Origin: Alphaproteobacteria bacterium
Lineage (GTDB): Bacteria; Pseudomonadota; Alphaproteobacteria; Micropepsales; Micropepsaceae
Assembly: GCA_028292825.1 (NCBI GenBank)
Contig: JAQGLO010000060.1
Span: 1 to 53,368 of the forward strand
Direction: 5' to 3'
Length of the DNA stretch: 53,368 bases
The notes under the pieces were generated by a model. The model saw nothing but the letters and a program-made list of their open reading frames with translations, did not search any database and had not been told where the DNA came from. Positions 35,021 to 44,280 of the stretch are shown here, piece by piece. Position 1 is the first letter of the stretch, and each line of letters starts with the position of its first letter. Position numbers and translations under genes: made by a program.

Positions 35021-35227
35021 CTAGTGGATGACTTCCGCCACGGCCAGCATGGTGGCCGCCAGGCCCAGCGCGGGATAAAGGAACTGCGACCAGGACTGCA
35101 GCGGGGCAGTACGATGATCCCATGCCCTTGCGGTCATCTCGCGCGACTGGGTGCGGGCAAAAACATAGTCTTCATGCCGGAAATCGGCATGGGCGGAAAT
35201 CAGGGCGGTGTGGCCGGTGGCGGACAT
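35021..35227 (-). CDS. Small protein with C-terminal membrane segment
   Basis: A 68-residue protein of no family I recognise. A polar N-terminal part (with HEDYVFARTQSREM) is followed by one hydrophobic segment (about 51-66, LYPALGLAATMLAVAEV). Codon use matches the strong G/C third-position bias of the genome, which favours a real gene. The ribosome site is weak (GAAAG upstream of ATG 35227). The 185-base gap to tpsA contains a short protein-like frame near 34900-34990 that I do not call. Confidence 0.55.
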   Translation of the reverse strand: MSATGHTALISAHADFRHEDYVFARTQSREMTARAWDHRTAPLQSWSQFLYPALGLAATMLAVAEVIH

Positions 35228-35322
35228 GGCCGTTTTCTTTCAAGAATGCCCATCACAGATAGGCACGCCGCGGCGCGCCGGTCCGCCCGGCTTCGCATGC
35301 CGCCCATACGCTCAGCGAATGG

Positions 35323-36420
35323 CTAGTCGCCCAGTTTGATCATGACATTGGCCTGGCCCTGCACGGTGCCCTTGTCCAGCCATTCCAGCGAGGCGGCGAA
35401 CAGCGCCAAATGGTTCTTCTCCCACATGGCGGCGTGGGCGGAGCAGGCCAGGCTCACGAATGCCTTCTGGCCGCTGCCGATATCGGCATAGAGGTCGCGG
35501 ACCCGGTCGGGATTGACCTGCTTGTCGTTCTCGCCGGACACCATCAGCGTCGGCGTGGTCATGGTCCCGACCATTTGCGTGGTCCAGCCGGGGCTGTAGG
35601 CCGAGATCGAAGCGCGGCGCACCGGCGGCGACCATTTCGCGCCAACCGGATCGGACGCCAGCATGTCCGACCACACCGCGTCGGCTGTCGCGGGATCATA
35701 CTGGCCCGTGCAAGGCGCCTGGCGATCCCAGTTGGCGACAAACTCCGCGCGGCTCTGGGTGTTGAACACCGGCCCCGGCTGGGGCAGCGGAAGGTCGGCC
35801 TTGGTGGCGCGGTTATAGGCGGGCGCCAGCAGCACCAGTCGCGCCACCTTGTCCGGATGCTGCGCCGTCCAGCCGCCGGCGCGCGGCCCGCCCTGTGACC
35901 AGGCCACCAGATTGATCCTGGCGACGTGACGCAGTTTGGCGATGTAATCCACCGCGGCGCTGATGTCGTTCCAGTCCGAACCGATATCGGTGAGCGCGCC
36001 GGGATAGGCCTGCGGACAACTGACGCCGAAACTCTTCTGCTGCTCCGGCGACAGGTTGCATTTGTCGTCCATCAGCGGCGGGCGGGTGGAACGGCCGTAA
36101 CCGGTCATGTCCACCGAGAAAACGTCGTAGCCGGCAGCGGCAAGATAGGCCATCCAGCTGTAATCCTGGTATGGCACGTCGAAGCTGGTTTCGGCAGGCG
36201 TGCCGGCGCCGTGCACGAACAACACGACCTTGTCGCCCGCGCCGCGCCGCATCACCAATGGCAGCGCGCGCTCGCGGACATAGAGTTTCGCCTGCTGCCC
36301 GACGATGGCGGGCACCTGCGAGATGACGGTGACATAGTGGTCGCGCGCGATGGTGCCCGCCGCCATGGCAGGTGCGGCAAGCGCCGTCATCACGATGAAA
36401 GATGCAATCCAGCTTCGCAT
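35323..36420 (-). CDS. Secreted alpha/beta-fold hydrolase
   Basis: A 365-residue exported alpha/beta hydrolase. It has a signal peptide (hydrophobic 5-18, AMA cleavage near 20) and an oxyanion motif FVHGAG (68-73); the nucleophile is Ser175 in AWSQGG, the acid is in SGENDKQVNPD and the His in CSAHAAMW. There are three to four cysteines in a lid-like insertion (DDKCNL, VSCPQAY, APCTGQ), consistent with a periplasmic disulfide. The substrate is unknown. It stands alone on the minus strand downstream of the RND pump region, separated from it by palindrome-rich sequence. Confidence 0.82.
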   Translation of the reverse strand: MRSWIASFIVMTALAAPAMAAGTIARDHYVTVISQVPAIVGQQAKLYVRERALPLVMRRGAGDKVVLFVHGAGTPAETSFDVPYQDYSWMAYLAAAGYDVFSVDMTGYGRSTRPPLMDDKCNLSPEQQKSFGVSCPQAYPGALTDIGSDWNDISAAVDYIAKLRHVARINLVAWSQGGPRAGGWTAQHPDKVARLVLLAPAYNRATKADLPLPQPGPVFNTQSRAEFVANWDRQAPCTGQYDPATADAVWSDMLASDPVGAKWSPPVRRASISAYSPGWTTQMVGTMTTPTLMVSGENDKQVNPDRVRDLYADIGSGQKAFVSLACSAHAAMWEKNHLALFAASLEWLDKGTVQGQANVMIKLGD

Positions 36421-36521
36421 GTGGCGCCCCTGTTTCCCGCCGCGACTATCGCGCGACCTCGGCGATGCCGCAACCGGCCTTCCCCCGCGCGCGATAGCGC
36501 GCTTGTCGGGGGAGGGGGCCT

Positions 36522-36543
36522 TAGCTGGGCCTTGGCCCAGCTA
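36522..36543. repeat. Intergenic palindrome (10-2-10)
   Basis: TAGCTGGGCC-TT-GGCCCAGCTA is a perfect palindrome in the 143-base gap between the RND pump and the hydrolase, flanked by CCGG/GGAGGGGG-rich sequence and a further GCGCGCGATAGCGCGC palindrome at about 36487-36502. It may act as a terminator for the pump operon, or be a member of a dispersed palindromic repeat family; only genome-wide comparison would tell. Confidence 0.5.
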
Positions 36544-36563
36544 CGGCCGGAGGGGGAGGACTG

Positions 36564-39500
36564 CTATTTGTGATGCTGCAAGCGCGTGTTCACCAGCTGG
36601 AAGAACACCGGCACGAAGAAGATGGCCAGCACCGTGGCGGTCAGCATGCCGCCGATCACGCCGGTGCCGATATCGTTCTGGCTGGCGGCGCCGGCGCCGT
36701 GGCTCAGCGCCAGCGGCGTGACGCCGGCGATGAAGGCGATGGAGGTCATCAGGATGGGACGCAGCCGCAGCCGCGCCGCTTCCATGGCGGCTTCGAAGGC
36801 GGAGGCGCCCTTCTTTTCCGCATCCACCGCAAACTCCACGATCAGGATGGCGTTCTTGGCGGACAGGCCGATGGTGGTGAGCATGCCGACCTGGAAGTAT
36901 ATGTCGTTGAACAGGCCGCGCAGGCTCGCCGCCGCGATGGCGCCGATCACGCCCAGCGGGATCACCAGCATCACCGAGATCGGAATCGCCCAGCTTTCAT
37001 ACAAAGCCGCCAGGCAAAGATAGATCACCAGGATCGACAGGCCGTACAGCACCGGCGTCTGCGCGCCGCTGGCTTCCTCCTCGAAGCTGAGGCCGGTCAG
37101 TTCATAGCCGACATCCGGGCCCAGCTTGGTGAACAGCTTGCTCATTTCCTTCATCGCCGTGCCGGACGACACGCCCGGCGCAGGCTGGCCGTTGAGCTCG
37201 ATGGCCGGCAGGCCGTTGTAGCGCGACAGCGTTGCCGGACCGACCGTCCAGGTGGCGGTGGAGAAGGAGGAGAAGGGCGACATGCCGCCATTGGCGCTGC
37301 GCACATACCAGCGGTTCAGGTCGTCGGGCGTCATGCGGTAGGGCGCATCGGCCTGCATGTAGACGCGCTTGACGCGGCCGCGGTCCACGAAGTCGTTGAT
37401 GAAGCTGGAACCCCAGGCGGCGCTGAGGGTGGAATTGACGTCCGCCAGGGACACGCCCTGGGCGCTGGCCTTGGCCTGGTCGATCTGGATGTGCAGCTGG
37501 GGCGTATCGTCCAGGCTGTTGGGACGGACGCCGGCCAGCAGCGGATTCTGCGCCGCCATGCCCAGAAGCTGGTTGCGCTTCTCGATCAGGCCGGCGTGAC
37601 CCAGATTGCCCCGGTCTTCCATCTGGATGTCAAAGCCGGACGAAGTGCCCAGGCCCGGCACGCTGGGCGGCACCAGCGAATAGACCATGGCGTCGCGCTC
37701 GGTCATCATGAAATGGCCCATGGCGCGGTTGGCGATGGATGCGGCCGCATTCTTGGCGCCCTTGCGCTCACTCCAGTCCTTCAGATGGATGAAGGCCATG
37801 CCGGTATTTTCGCCCGAACCGGCATAGGAGAAGCCGGCGATGGAGAAGACGAAATCGACATTGTCCTTTTCGGTCGACAGGTAATATTGCGCGACCTTTT
37901 CGGCGACCTTCATGGTGCGCGGCTGGGTGGCACCGGCGGGCAGATTGACCAGGGTAAAGACAAAGCCCTGGTCCTCGTCCGGCAGGAAGCCGGTGGGCAG
38001 GCGCCAGAACAGGAAGGCCATGATCCCGACGATCACCGCGAAGCCCAGCATCACCCAGCTGGTGTGGTGCAGGACGCCTTCCAGCCTCGCCGCATACCAG
38101 GTGCGGAACGCGTCGAAATTGCGGTTGAACCAGCGGAAGAAGGCCCATTGCGGCCGCTCGCCATCGGGCATCGGCTTGAGCAGTGTGGCGCACAGCGACG
38201 GCGACAGGATCAGGGCCACCAGGATCGACAGTCCCATCGCCGAAACGATGGTGACGGAGAACTGGCGATAGATCACGCCGGTCGAACCGCCAAAGAAGGC
38301 CATGGGCAGGAACACCGCGGTCAGGACCAGGCCGATGCCGATCAGGGCGCCGGTGATCTCGTCCATGCTCTTCAGCGTGGCATCACGGGGGTTCAGCTTT
38401 TCGTCATGCATGATGCGTTCGACATTCTCCACCACCACGATGGCGTCGTCGACCAAGAGGCCGATCACCAGCACCAGCGCGAACAAGGTGAGTGTGTTGA
38501 TGGTGTAGCCGGTCGCCGCCAGCACGCCAAAGGTGCCCAGCAGCACCACCGGCACGGCCACGGCCGGTATCAGGGTGGCGCGCCAGTTTTGCAGGAAGAC
38601 ATACATCACCAGCACCACCAGCCCGATCGCCTCGATCAGGGTGACGATCACGTCATGGATGGACAGGCGGATGAAGGTGGTATTGTCCACCGGGAAGTTC
38701 ATCTTCATGCCCGGCGGCAGCGAGCCTTCCAGTTCGTGGGCGCGGGCCTTCACCGCGTCCACGGTGTTGAGCGCATTGGCGCCCGGCGCCAGCATGACGG
38801 CGACACCGGAGGCGGGATGGCCGTTGAACTGGCTCTGGATGGAATAGGTTTCCGCCCCCAGTTCGATTCGCGCCACATCGCCCAGCCGCACCACGGCGCC
38901 GCTGGGTGAGGTCTTGAGAATGATGGCGCGGAACTGATCGGGGGTCTGCAGCCGCGACTGGGCCGTGACGGTGGCGTTCAACTCGACATTGGCGGTGGCG
39001 GGCTGGGCGCCGATCTGGCCGGCCGACACCTGGACGTTCTGGGTCTGGACCGCGGCATTCACGTCTGAGGGCTGCAGCTGGTAATTGTGCAGCTTGTAGG
39101 GATCCAGCCAGATCCGCATGGCATATTCGGAGCCGAACACCTGGGTCGAACCCACGCCCGGCACGCGGCTGAGCGGATCCTTCATGTGGCTGGAAATGAA
39201 GTCGGAAATATCGACATTGGTATAGCGGCCGGTATCGTCATAGACGGCGACCACCAGCAGGAAGTTGTTCTGCGCCTTCTGCACCGTGACGCCGAGCTGC
39301 TGCACCGCGCTGGGCAGCAGCGGCACGGCAGCCTGCACCTTGTTCTGCACCTGGACCTGGGCGATGTCGGCATTGGTGCCGGCCGCGAAGGTGACGCTGA
39401 TGCTGACGGAGCCGTCGGCATTCGAAGAGGACGAGAAGTAGAGCAGGTTGTCCAGGCCGGTAAGCTGCTGCTCGATCACCTGGGTGACCGAGGACTGCAG

Positions 39501-39674
39501 CGTGTTGGCGTCGGCGCCGGGATAGAAGGCGTTGATCACCACCGTGGGCGGGGCGATGGTGGGATATTGCTCGATCGGCAGCTTCAGCGCGGCGATGCCG
39601 CCTGCCAGCATGATGACGACAGCGATGACCCAGGCGAAGACCGGACGGTCGATGAAGAAGCGCGACAGGCTCAT
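36564..39674 (-). CDS. RND multidrug efflux permease (HAE1, AcrB-like)
   Basis: The inner-membrane proton-driven pump of a tripartite efflux system; 1,036 residues, the normal size. It begins with MSLSRFFIDRPVFAWVIAV and has the paired proton-relay aspartates D409/D410 in GLLVDDAIVVVENVER. Two large periplasmic loops and twelve membrane helices fit the family. It is most like AcrB/MexB/TtgB. The start lies one base after the stop of the adaptor gene upstream, so the two are one operon. No TolC-type gene is adjacent. Confidence 0.95.
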   Translation of the reverse strand: MSLSRFFIDRPVFAWVIAVVIMLAGGIAALKLPIEQYPTIAPPTVVINAFYPGADANTLQSSVTQVIEQQLTGLDNLLYFSSSSNADGSVSISVTFAAGTNADIAQVQVQNKVQAAVPLLPSAVQQLGVTVQKAQNNFLLVVAVYDDTGRYTNVDISDFISSHMKDPLSRVPGVGSTQVFGSEYAMRIWLDPYKLHNYQLQPSDVNAAVQTQNVQVSAGQIGAQPATANVELNATVTAQSRLQTPDQFRAIILKTSPSGAVVRLGDVARIELGAETYSIQSQFNGHPASGVAVMLAPGANALNTVDAVKARAHELEGSLPPGMKMNFPVDNTTFIRLSIHDVIVTLIEAIGLVVLVMYVFLQNWRATLIPAVAVPVVLLGTFGVLAATGYTINTLTLFALVLVIGLLVDDAIVVVENVERIMHDEKLNPRDATLKSMDEITGALIGIGLVLTAVFLPMAFFGGSTGVIYRQFSVTIVSAMGLSILVALILSPSLCATLLKPMPDGERPQWAFFRWFNRNFDAFRTWYAARLEGVLHHTSWVMLGFAVIVGIMAFLFWRLPTGFLPDEDQGFVFTLVNLPAGATQPRTMKVAEKVAQYYLSTEKDNVDFVFSIAGFSYAGSGENTGMAFIHLKDWSERKGAKNAAASIANRAMGHFMMTERDAMVYSLVPPSVPGLGTSSGFDIQMEDRGNLGHAGLIEKRNQLLGMAAQNPLLAGVRPNSLDDTPQLHIQIDQAKASAQGVSLADVNSTLSAAWGSSFINDFVDRGRVKRVYMQADAPYRMTPDDLNRWYVRSANGGMSPFSSFSTATWTVGPATLSRYNGLPAIELNGQPAPGVSSGTAMKEMSKLFTKLGPDVGYELTGLSFEEEASGAQTPVLYGLSILVIYLCLAALYESWAIPISVMLVIPLGVIGAIAAASLRGLFNDIYFQVGMLTTIGLSAKNAILIVEFAVDAEKKGASAFEAAMEAARLRLRPILMTSIAFIAGVTPLALSHGAGAASQNDIGTGVIGGMLTATVLAIFFVPVFFQLVNTRLQHHK

Positions 39675-39675
39675 C

Positions 39676-40776
39676 TTAATTGGCCGCCGCGTTGGCCGGG
39701 GCCTGCGGCATCAGTTGCGGCACCACCGGCATGTCGGGCTGCACCTTGCCGGTGCCTTCCACGATAAGCTTGTCGCCCGCCTTCAGCCCATCCAGCACCT
39801 GCCAATTGCCGTCTATGGCATTTCCGGTCTTCAGCTTCCGCAACCGCACAGTGTTCTTGTCGTCCACCACCAGGGCTGTGGCATCGCCCTTGGCGTCATG
39901 GCCGACTGCCTTTTGCGGCACCAGGATGCCATGCGGGTCGGTGCCTTCGGTCACCGTGGCGCGGACATAGAGGCCGGGCAGCAACAGGCCGGTGGGGTTG
40001 GGGAAGATGGCGCGCAACCGCACCGCGCCGGTGGCCGGGTCCACCGTCACGTCGGTGAATTGCAGCTTGCCCTTGAGCGGATAGAGGCTGCCGTCATCCA
40101 GCTTCAGGGTCACGTCCGCCGTGCCGTCCTGGCTGAGATGGCCGCCCTCTATGGCGCGCTTCAGCGCCACCAGTTCGGCGCTGGACTGGTCGACATCGAC
40201 ATAGATGGGATTCAGCGTCGAAACCGTGGTGAGCGCGGTGGCCTGCTGCGCCGTCACCAGCGCGCCCACCGTGACGGTGGAGGCGCCGATGCGCCCGGTG
40301 ATGGGTGAGGTGATGCGGGTATAGCCCAGGTTGATGCGTGCGGCGTCGGCATTGCCCTTGGCGGCCAGATAGGCGGCCTTGGCGTCATCGGCGTCCTGCG
40401 GCGCAATGGCGTTCTGGGTCAGCAGCGCGGCATAGCGGTCGGCGCGGGTCTTGGTGCTGGCGAGCGTCGCCACCGCGCTGGCATAGGCCGCCTGGTAGGG
40501 ACCGGAATCGATCTGGTAGAGCGCCTGACCGGCCTTGACCGTGGAGCCTTCCACGAACAGGCGTGCCTTGACGATGCCGGTGATCTGCGGACGGATTTCC
40601 GAAACCGCGAAGGGACTGGTGCGGCCGGGCAGTTCGACGGTCAGCGTGACGGGCGCTTCCTTGACCTCGATCACGCCCACCTGGGGCGGCGGCATCTTGG
40701 GACGCGGTGGCTGGCCGCAGCCCGCCAGGACAAGGGCAACACCACAGGCCATGACCAACGACGAATGACGCGACAT
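39676..40776 (-). CDS. RND efflux periplasmic adaptor (AcrA-like lipoprotein)
   Basis: The membrane-fusion protein of the pump, 366 residues. The lipobox VLAGC lies near residue 19, followed by a proline-rich spacer, the biotinyl-lipoyl halves (PGRTSPFAVSEIRPQITGIV; YTRITSPITGRIG), an alpha-hairpin region (ALYQIDSGPYQAAYASAVATL) and beta-barrel/MP domains. ATG at 40776 was chosen because GGGGGA lies five bases upstream; the frame extends four codons further. It is translated just ahead of the permease. An inverted repeat at 40814-40831 lies in its upstream region. Confidence 0.93.
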   Translation of the reverse strand: MSRHSSLVMACGVALVLAGCGQPPRPKMPPPQVGVIEVKEAPVTLTVELPGRTSPFAVSEIRPQITGIVKARLFVEGSTVKAGQALYQIDSGPYQAAYASAVATLASTKTRADRYAALLTQNAIAPQDADDAKAAYLAAKGNADAARINLGYTRITSPITGRIGASTVTVGALVTAQQATALTTVSTLNPIYVDVDQSSAELVALKRAIEGGHLSQDGTADVTLKLDDGSLYPLKGKLQFTDVTVDPATGAVRLRAIFPNPTGLLLPGLYVRATVTEGTDPHGILVPQKAVGHDAKGDATALVVDDKNTVRLRKLKTGNAIDGNWQVLDGLKAGDKLIVEGTGKVQPDMPVVPQLMPQAPANAAAN

Positions 40777-40813
40777 GCAATCCCCCAAAGGAATAATCCG
40801 CCTAATCAGAATG

Positions 40814-40831
40814 ACGGACAGAAAAGTCCGT
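40814..40831. promoter_or_regulatory. Inverted repeat upstream of the efflux operon
   Basis: ACGGAC (40814-40819), six-base A-rich loop, GTCCGT (40826-40831). It is centred about 46 bases upstream of the adaptor start, where an efflux repressor could bind; no repressor gene is adjacent. It could equally be the terminator stem of dusB, whose stop is about 40 bases away, but lacks a T-run. Confidence 0.35.
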
Positions 40832-40872
40832 ACCGGACACTGGCGGGCAAAAAATCTTCGCCTGATATGGCC

Positions 40873-41895
40873 CTACACTGTTGCAGGTGCAAGAAGTGGA
40901 AAGCCGGAATTCGACCAAAGTGCGGCCAAGGCCGCCTCAACACCATGCGCGTTGTCAATTTGACACAAACGTGCGCGCGTAGCGCGCCGAACGGTTGAAT
41001 CAGCAGGACACAAAGCCTGTTCGACATACCAGCCCAGATGTTTGCGGAATATTTTCAGGCCCAGTGCATCGCCATAAAAGCGCAACGTGTCCCGGAAATG
41101 ATCCAGCGCGATGCCCAATCGGGAGGCAATGTCGGGTTCTGACATGTCAGCACCTGTATGCAATGCCTTGTCTATCGCGGCGGCGATCCAGGGGCGGCCA
41201 TAGCTGCCGCGTCCGATCATGACACCATCGGCACCGGACTGGCGCAGCGCCTCGCGGGCCGTGGCGGCATCGATGATGTCGCCATTGACGATCACCGGCA
41301 GCCGCGTCGCGGCCTTGACCGCGGCCACCGCCCGCCAGTCGGCTTTGCCATTGTAGAATTGCTGGCGGGTGCGGCCATGCACGGTGATGGCTTTCACTCC
41401 CAGTTCTTCGGCACGCGCTGCGATTTGCGGCGCGTTGCGGCTGGCATCGTCCCAGCCCAGCCGCATCTTCAAGGTCACCGGCCGGGTGGTGGCGTTCACC
41501 GCGGCGCCGATCAGCCGTGCTGCCAGTTCGGGATCACGCATCAGCGCCGAGCCCGACAGCGCGCCGGTCACTTCCTTGGCCGGACAGCCCATGTTGAAAT
41601 CGATGATGTGCGCGCCGGCTGCTTCGGCCAGCTTCGCGCCCCTGGCGATCCATTCCGCTTCGCGGCCGACAAGCTGCACCACCATCAACGGCAAGCCATC
41701 CCCGATGGCGGCGCGACGCACCACGTCGGGGCGGCCTTTGGCGAAACTGTCACAGGCCACCATCTCGGTGGCGACATAGGGCGCGCCGCAGGCCGTGGCG
41801 ATGCGCCGGAACGGCAGATCGGACACGCCCGTCATGGGCGCGGTCAGCACCCGCCCGGCTATGGTGACGTCACCGATCTGGAGGCCGTTCGTCAC
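40873..41895 (-). CDS. dusB: tRNA-dihydrouridine synthase, DusB type
   Basis: A flavin-dependent tRNA dihydrouridine synthase, 340 residues. The N-terminal LTAPMTGVSDLPFRR and the catalytic DFNMGCPAKEVTGALSGSALM (Cys104), plus KMRLGWDD, VHGRTRQQFYNGKADW and GVMIGRGSYGRPW, mark the DusB/NifR3 branch. It begins with GTG at 41895, two bases after the TGA of the DUF2807 gene, so it appears to be the last gene of the padR operon. It is not followed by ntrB/ntrC as in many alphaproteobacteria. Confidence 0.93.
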   Translation of the reverse strand: MTNGLQIGDVTIAGRVLTAPMTGVSDLPFRRIATACGAPYVATEMVACDSFAKGRPDVVRRAAIGDGLPLMVVQLVGREAEWIARGAKLAEAAGAHIIDFNMGCPAKEVTGALSGSALMRDPELAARLIGAAVNATTRPVTLKMRLGWDDASRNAPQIAARAEELGVKAITVHGRTRQQFYNGKADWRAVAAVKAATRLPVIVNGDIIDAATAREALRQSGADGVMIGRGSYGRPWIAAAIDKALHTGADMSEPDIASRLGIALDHFRDTLRFYGDALGLKIFRKHLGWYVEQALCPADSTVRRATRARLCQIDNAHGVEAALAALWSNSGFPLLAPATV

Positions 41896-41897
41896 TG

Positions 41898-42623
41898 TCA
41901 GCTTTTTCCCGCCAGATGCTCGACATCGCCCCGGCCCATGATCGAGGTCTCGATGTGCTTGGGCTCGGTATAGAGCTTCACATTGCCGGAGCCGGCGATA
42001 TCGATGTCGGCGTTGTCCTGGGGCGAGGTTTCCACATCGCCGCGGCCGGCGATTTCGAGTTTGAGTGTCTTCACCGCCAGGTCCTTCATATGCGCATCGC
42101 CGCGGCCGGCGATTTCCAGCTTGAGGTCATCGACCTTGCCGTTGGCGGTAACATCGCCTGACCCGGCGATCTCGATCTTGAGCGAGGCCTGGTTCAGCTC
42201 CTGCAGGTCCAGGTCGGCGACGCCGGCGATATGATATTCCTTGAACTCGCGTCCCGGCAGGGTGATGTCCAGCCGCTGGTGATGCCAGCGACCGCCGCGG
42301 CAGCTCATCTCGATCGTGCCATCCTTCACGGTCAGGTTCGCCAGCATCTGGGGATCGCCCTTGGCTTCCAGTGTGGTGCCTGTGCCCGGCTTGTAATGCA
42401 GGTTCACCGGTACCTCGATCGTCACCTTGTCGCCGCCGTCCCAGGGGAAGCTGCGGGTGGTGGCGGTGGAGGTGGCGTTGGCCGCCTTGCAGTCCGGGCT
42501 GTCGTCGAACATCGCGAAGTCAAAGTTGCCGCCATGCTCGCGCGCGCCGATGGCCGCGGCGGCGCCCAGGCAGATGGCGGAAACGGCGAGGCCGCCGACC
42601 GCGATGACAGCGAGCTTGTGCAT
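41898..42623 (-). CDS. DUF2807 (GIN domain) secreted protein, copy 2
   Basis: A 241-residue protein with an N-terminal signal or anchor (hydrophobic about 5-28) and a GIN/DUF2807 beta-solenoid domain. The domain shows the repeated IAGSGDV/IAGRGDA/IAGSGNV turns and ends in MGRGDVEHLAGKS. ATG at 42623 has AGGAAG upstream. Such domains lie in bacterial envelope stress operons; the biochemical role is unknown. It is a tandem paralogue of the gene at 42634, ten bases away. Confidence 0.85.
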   Translation of the reverse strand: MHKLAVIAVGGLAVSAICLGAAAAIGAREHGGNFDFAMFDDSPDCKAANATSTATTRSFPWDGGDKVTIEVPVNLHYKPGTGTTLEAKGDPQMLANLTVKDGTIEMSCRGGRWHHQRLDITLPGREFKEYHIAGVADLDLQELNQASLKIEIAGSGDVTANGKVDDLKLEIAGRGDAHMKDLAVKTLKLEIAGRGDVETSPQDNADIDIAGSGNVKLYTEPKHIETSIMGRGDVEHLAGKS

Positions 42624-42633
42624 GGGCTGCTTC

Positions 42634-43350
42634 CTACTGGCCGTGAATAATATTGCCGGAGCCGGCAATGTGGGTTGTCAGATGCCTGGGCTCGGACAGG
42701 AGCCGCACATTGCCGGACCCGGCGATATGGACTTCCAGATCGTCCTTGGGTGCGATCTCGGTGTCGCCGCTGCCGGCGATATGGATCTTGATGGTGTTCG
42801 CGGCCAACTGGCCCAGCTTTGCCTTGCCGGAGCCGGCAATGCCCACATCCAGCTCGTCGGCCTTGCCGTTGGCGCGGATGTCGCCCGAGCCCGCCAGGCC
42901 GAGCTTGACCTTGGGCTGGTCGATATCATCCAGCGTCATGGTGCCGGAACCAGCCATGCCGAACTTCTCGAAAATGCGGCCGGGCAGGGTGATGGCAACC
43001 GTGTCGCCATGCGAGGCGCGGCGGCAGTCCATCTTGATGTCGCCATCCTCGACCTTGACGTGCGGGATGAGGGCGGTATCGCCGGTCACCACCACCTGGT
43101 CGCCCTGGCCGCGCTTGTAATGGGTGTCGGCATGCATCTGGATCGAGACGCGATCGCTGTTGTCCCAGGCGATGCTGCGGCTGCCGGTCTTGCCGGACAA
43201 GGTGAAATCGCAGCTGGGACCGTCGCCGAAGAAGGACAAATCGACCGCGCCGGCAGTCATGTCCTTGCCGCCGATGGCGGCGGCGCCGCCGAGGCAGACA
43301 GCCGAGATGGCGAGGCCGGTGACAGCAACAAGAGCGAGTTTGTGAACCAT
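42634..43350 (-). CDS. DUF2807 (GIN domain) secreted protein, copy 1
   Basis: A 238-residue protein. The signal/anchor segment (LALVAVTGLAISAVCLGGAAAI) is followed by the DUF2807 domain with repeated AGSGD/AGSGN turns (MAGSGTM, LAGSGDI, IAGSGKA, IAGSGDT, IAGSGNV). ATG at 43350 has the strong site AGGAGG. The longer open frame to 43413 lacks such a site. Paralogous to the gene downstream; the pair probably arose by tandem duplication. It is expected in the periplasm or at the outer face of the inner membrane. Confidence 0.87.
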   Translation of the reverse strand: MVHKLALVAVTGLAISAVCLGGAAAIGGKDMTAGAVDLSFFGDGPSCDFTLSGKTGSRSIAWDNSDRVSIQMHADTHYKRGQGDQVVVTGDTALIPHVKVEDGDIKMDCRRASHGDTVAITLPGRIFEKFGMAGSGTMTLDDIDQPKVKLGLAGSGDIRANGKADELDVGIAGSGKAKLGQLAANTIKIHIAGSGDTEIAPKDDLEVHIAGSGNVRLLSEPRHLTTHIAGSGNIIHGQ

Positions 43351-43363
43351 GGAATGTCTCCTC

Positions 43364-43936
43364 CTAGACGGACGCGGCTGCGGTGTTGAACAGGCGGAAG
43401 TGCAGGCGGGCATACTGGATCAGCATCCGCGCCAGGGCATCGACGATGATCAGCAGCAGCGAGCCGCCGCCGATGCCGCCGCTGAGCAGGCCGGCGCCGC
43501 ACAGCGCCTGCAGCGAACCATTGGTGAGCGGATGATGCCAGTCGCCGGGCAACAAATTGAACAGCAGGAACGAGCCCGCCACGATGAAGGCCAGGCAGCA
43601 GACCGAGAGCGCGAAGATCACCACCACACCCGCGAACAGGATGGGCAGCAGCAGCATCAGGTCGAGGGTCGCCAGGCCCAGCAAGGCCAGGATCACGCCG
43701 AACAGGTTGCCGGCGCTGCGGTCCTGTTCCCAGCGCTTGAAGCCGACTTCGGCGCGCATCTCGCGCGCCAGCCGCGCCGGATCGCCCAGAGCATCGGCCA
43801 CTTCGTCCTCGGTGCGGCCGTGGGCCTTGCCGTCGGCGAAATGGGATTCGTAATCGGCCAGGATGTCGTTGACGTCGCTGGAATGCAGGCCGGCAAGACC
43901 TGTCCGCAGCTGCGCCATGAAGGTCGCGCGGTTCAT
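43364..43936 (-). CDS. DUF1700 family membrane protein
   Basis: A 190-residue protein. The N-terminal cytoplasmic part, about 70 residues, holds the DUF1700 signature (MAQLRTGLAGL, DILADYESHFADGKAHGRTEDEVADALGDPARLARE). Three to four membrane helices follow (LFGVILALLGLATLDLMLLL, FALSVCCLAFIVAGSFLLF, LLSGGIGGGSLLLIIV). DUF1700 proteins sit between PadR and DUF2807 genes in many bacteria and may act as membrane-bound signalling or anti-regulator proteins. The ATG overlaps the padR stop (ATGA). Confidence 0.9.
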   Translation of the reverse strand: MNRATFMAQLRTGLAGLHSSDVNDILADYESHFADGKAHGRTEDEVADALGDPARLAREMRAEVGFKRWEQDRSAGNLFGVILALLGLATLDLMLLLPILFAGVVVIFALSVCCLAFIVAGSFLLFNLLPGDWHHPLTNGSLQALCGAGLLSGGIGGGSLLLIIVDALARMLIQYARLHFRLFNTAAASV

Positions 43937-44259
43937 GTCAGTTCCCCTAGTATCTTGTGAACCGCGGCCTCGAAGGCGAGCCAGTCCGTAATCTGGTTCT
44001 TGAGCGTCTGCGCGCCCTCTTTGGTGATCTTGTAATATTTGCGCGGAGGGCCGGACCCCGACTCCTGCAGGTAGGTCGTGACCAGACCGTCATTCTGCAT
44101 GCGCCGCATCAGGGGATATATTGTCCCTTCGCCCATGCCCACGGCATCGGCCATCCGGCTGGCTATGTCATAGGCGTAGTTGTCGCCTTTGCTGAGCAGC
44201 GCCAGGACGCACATCTCCAGCACGCCCTTCTTCAATTGTATCTGCAATGATTCCGTCAT
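43933..44259 (-). CDS. PadR family transcriptional regulator
   Basis: A 108-residue winged-helix repressor-type regulator. The PadR domain (LKKGVLEMCVLALLSKGDNYAYDIASRM...GMGEGTIYPLMRRMQNDGLV) fills most of the protein, with a short C-terminal helix. It is the first gene of a five-gene operon with DUF1700, two DUF2807 and dusB, spacings -4, 13, 10 and 2 bases. An imperfect palindrome lies about 22-40 bases upstream of its start, consistent with autoregulation. Confidence 0.93.
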   Translation of the reverse strand: MTESLQIQLKKGVLEMCVLALLSKGDNYAYDIASRMADAVGMGEGTIYPLMRRMQNDGLVTTYLQESGSGPPRKYYKITKEGAQTLKNQITDWLAFEAAVHKILGELT

Positions 44260-44280
44260 GGCCTATTGTCTATCACACGA

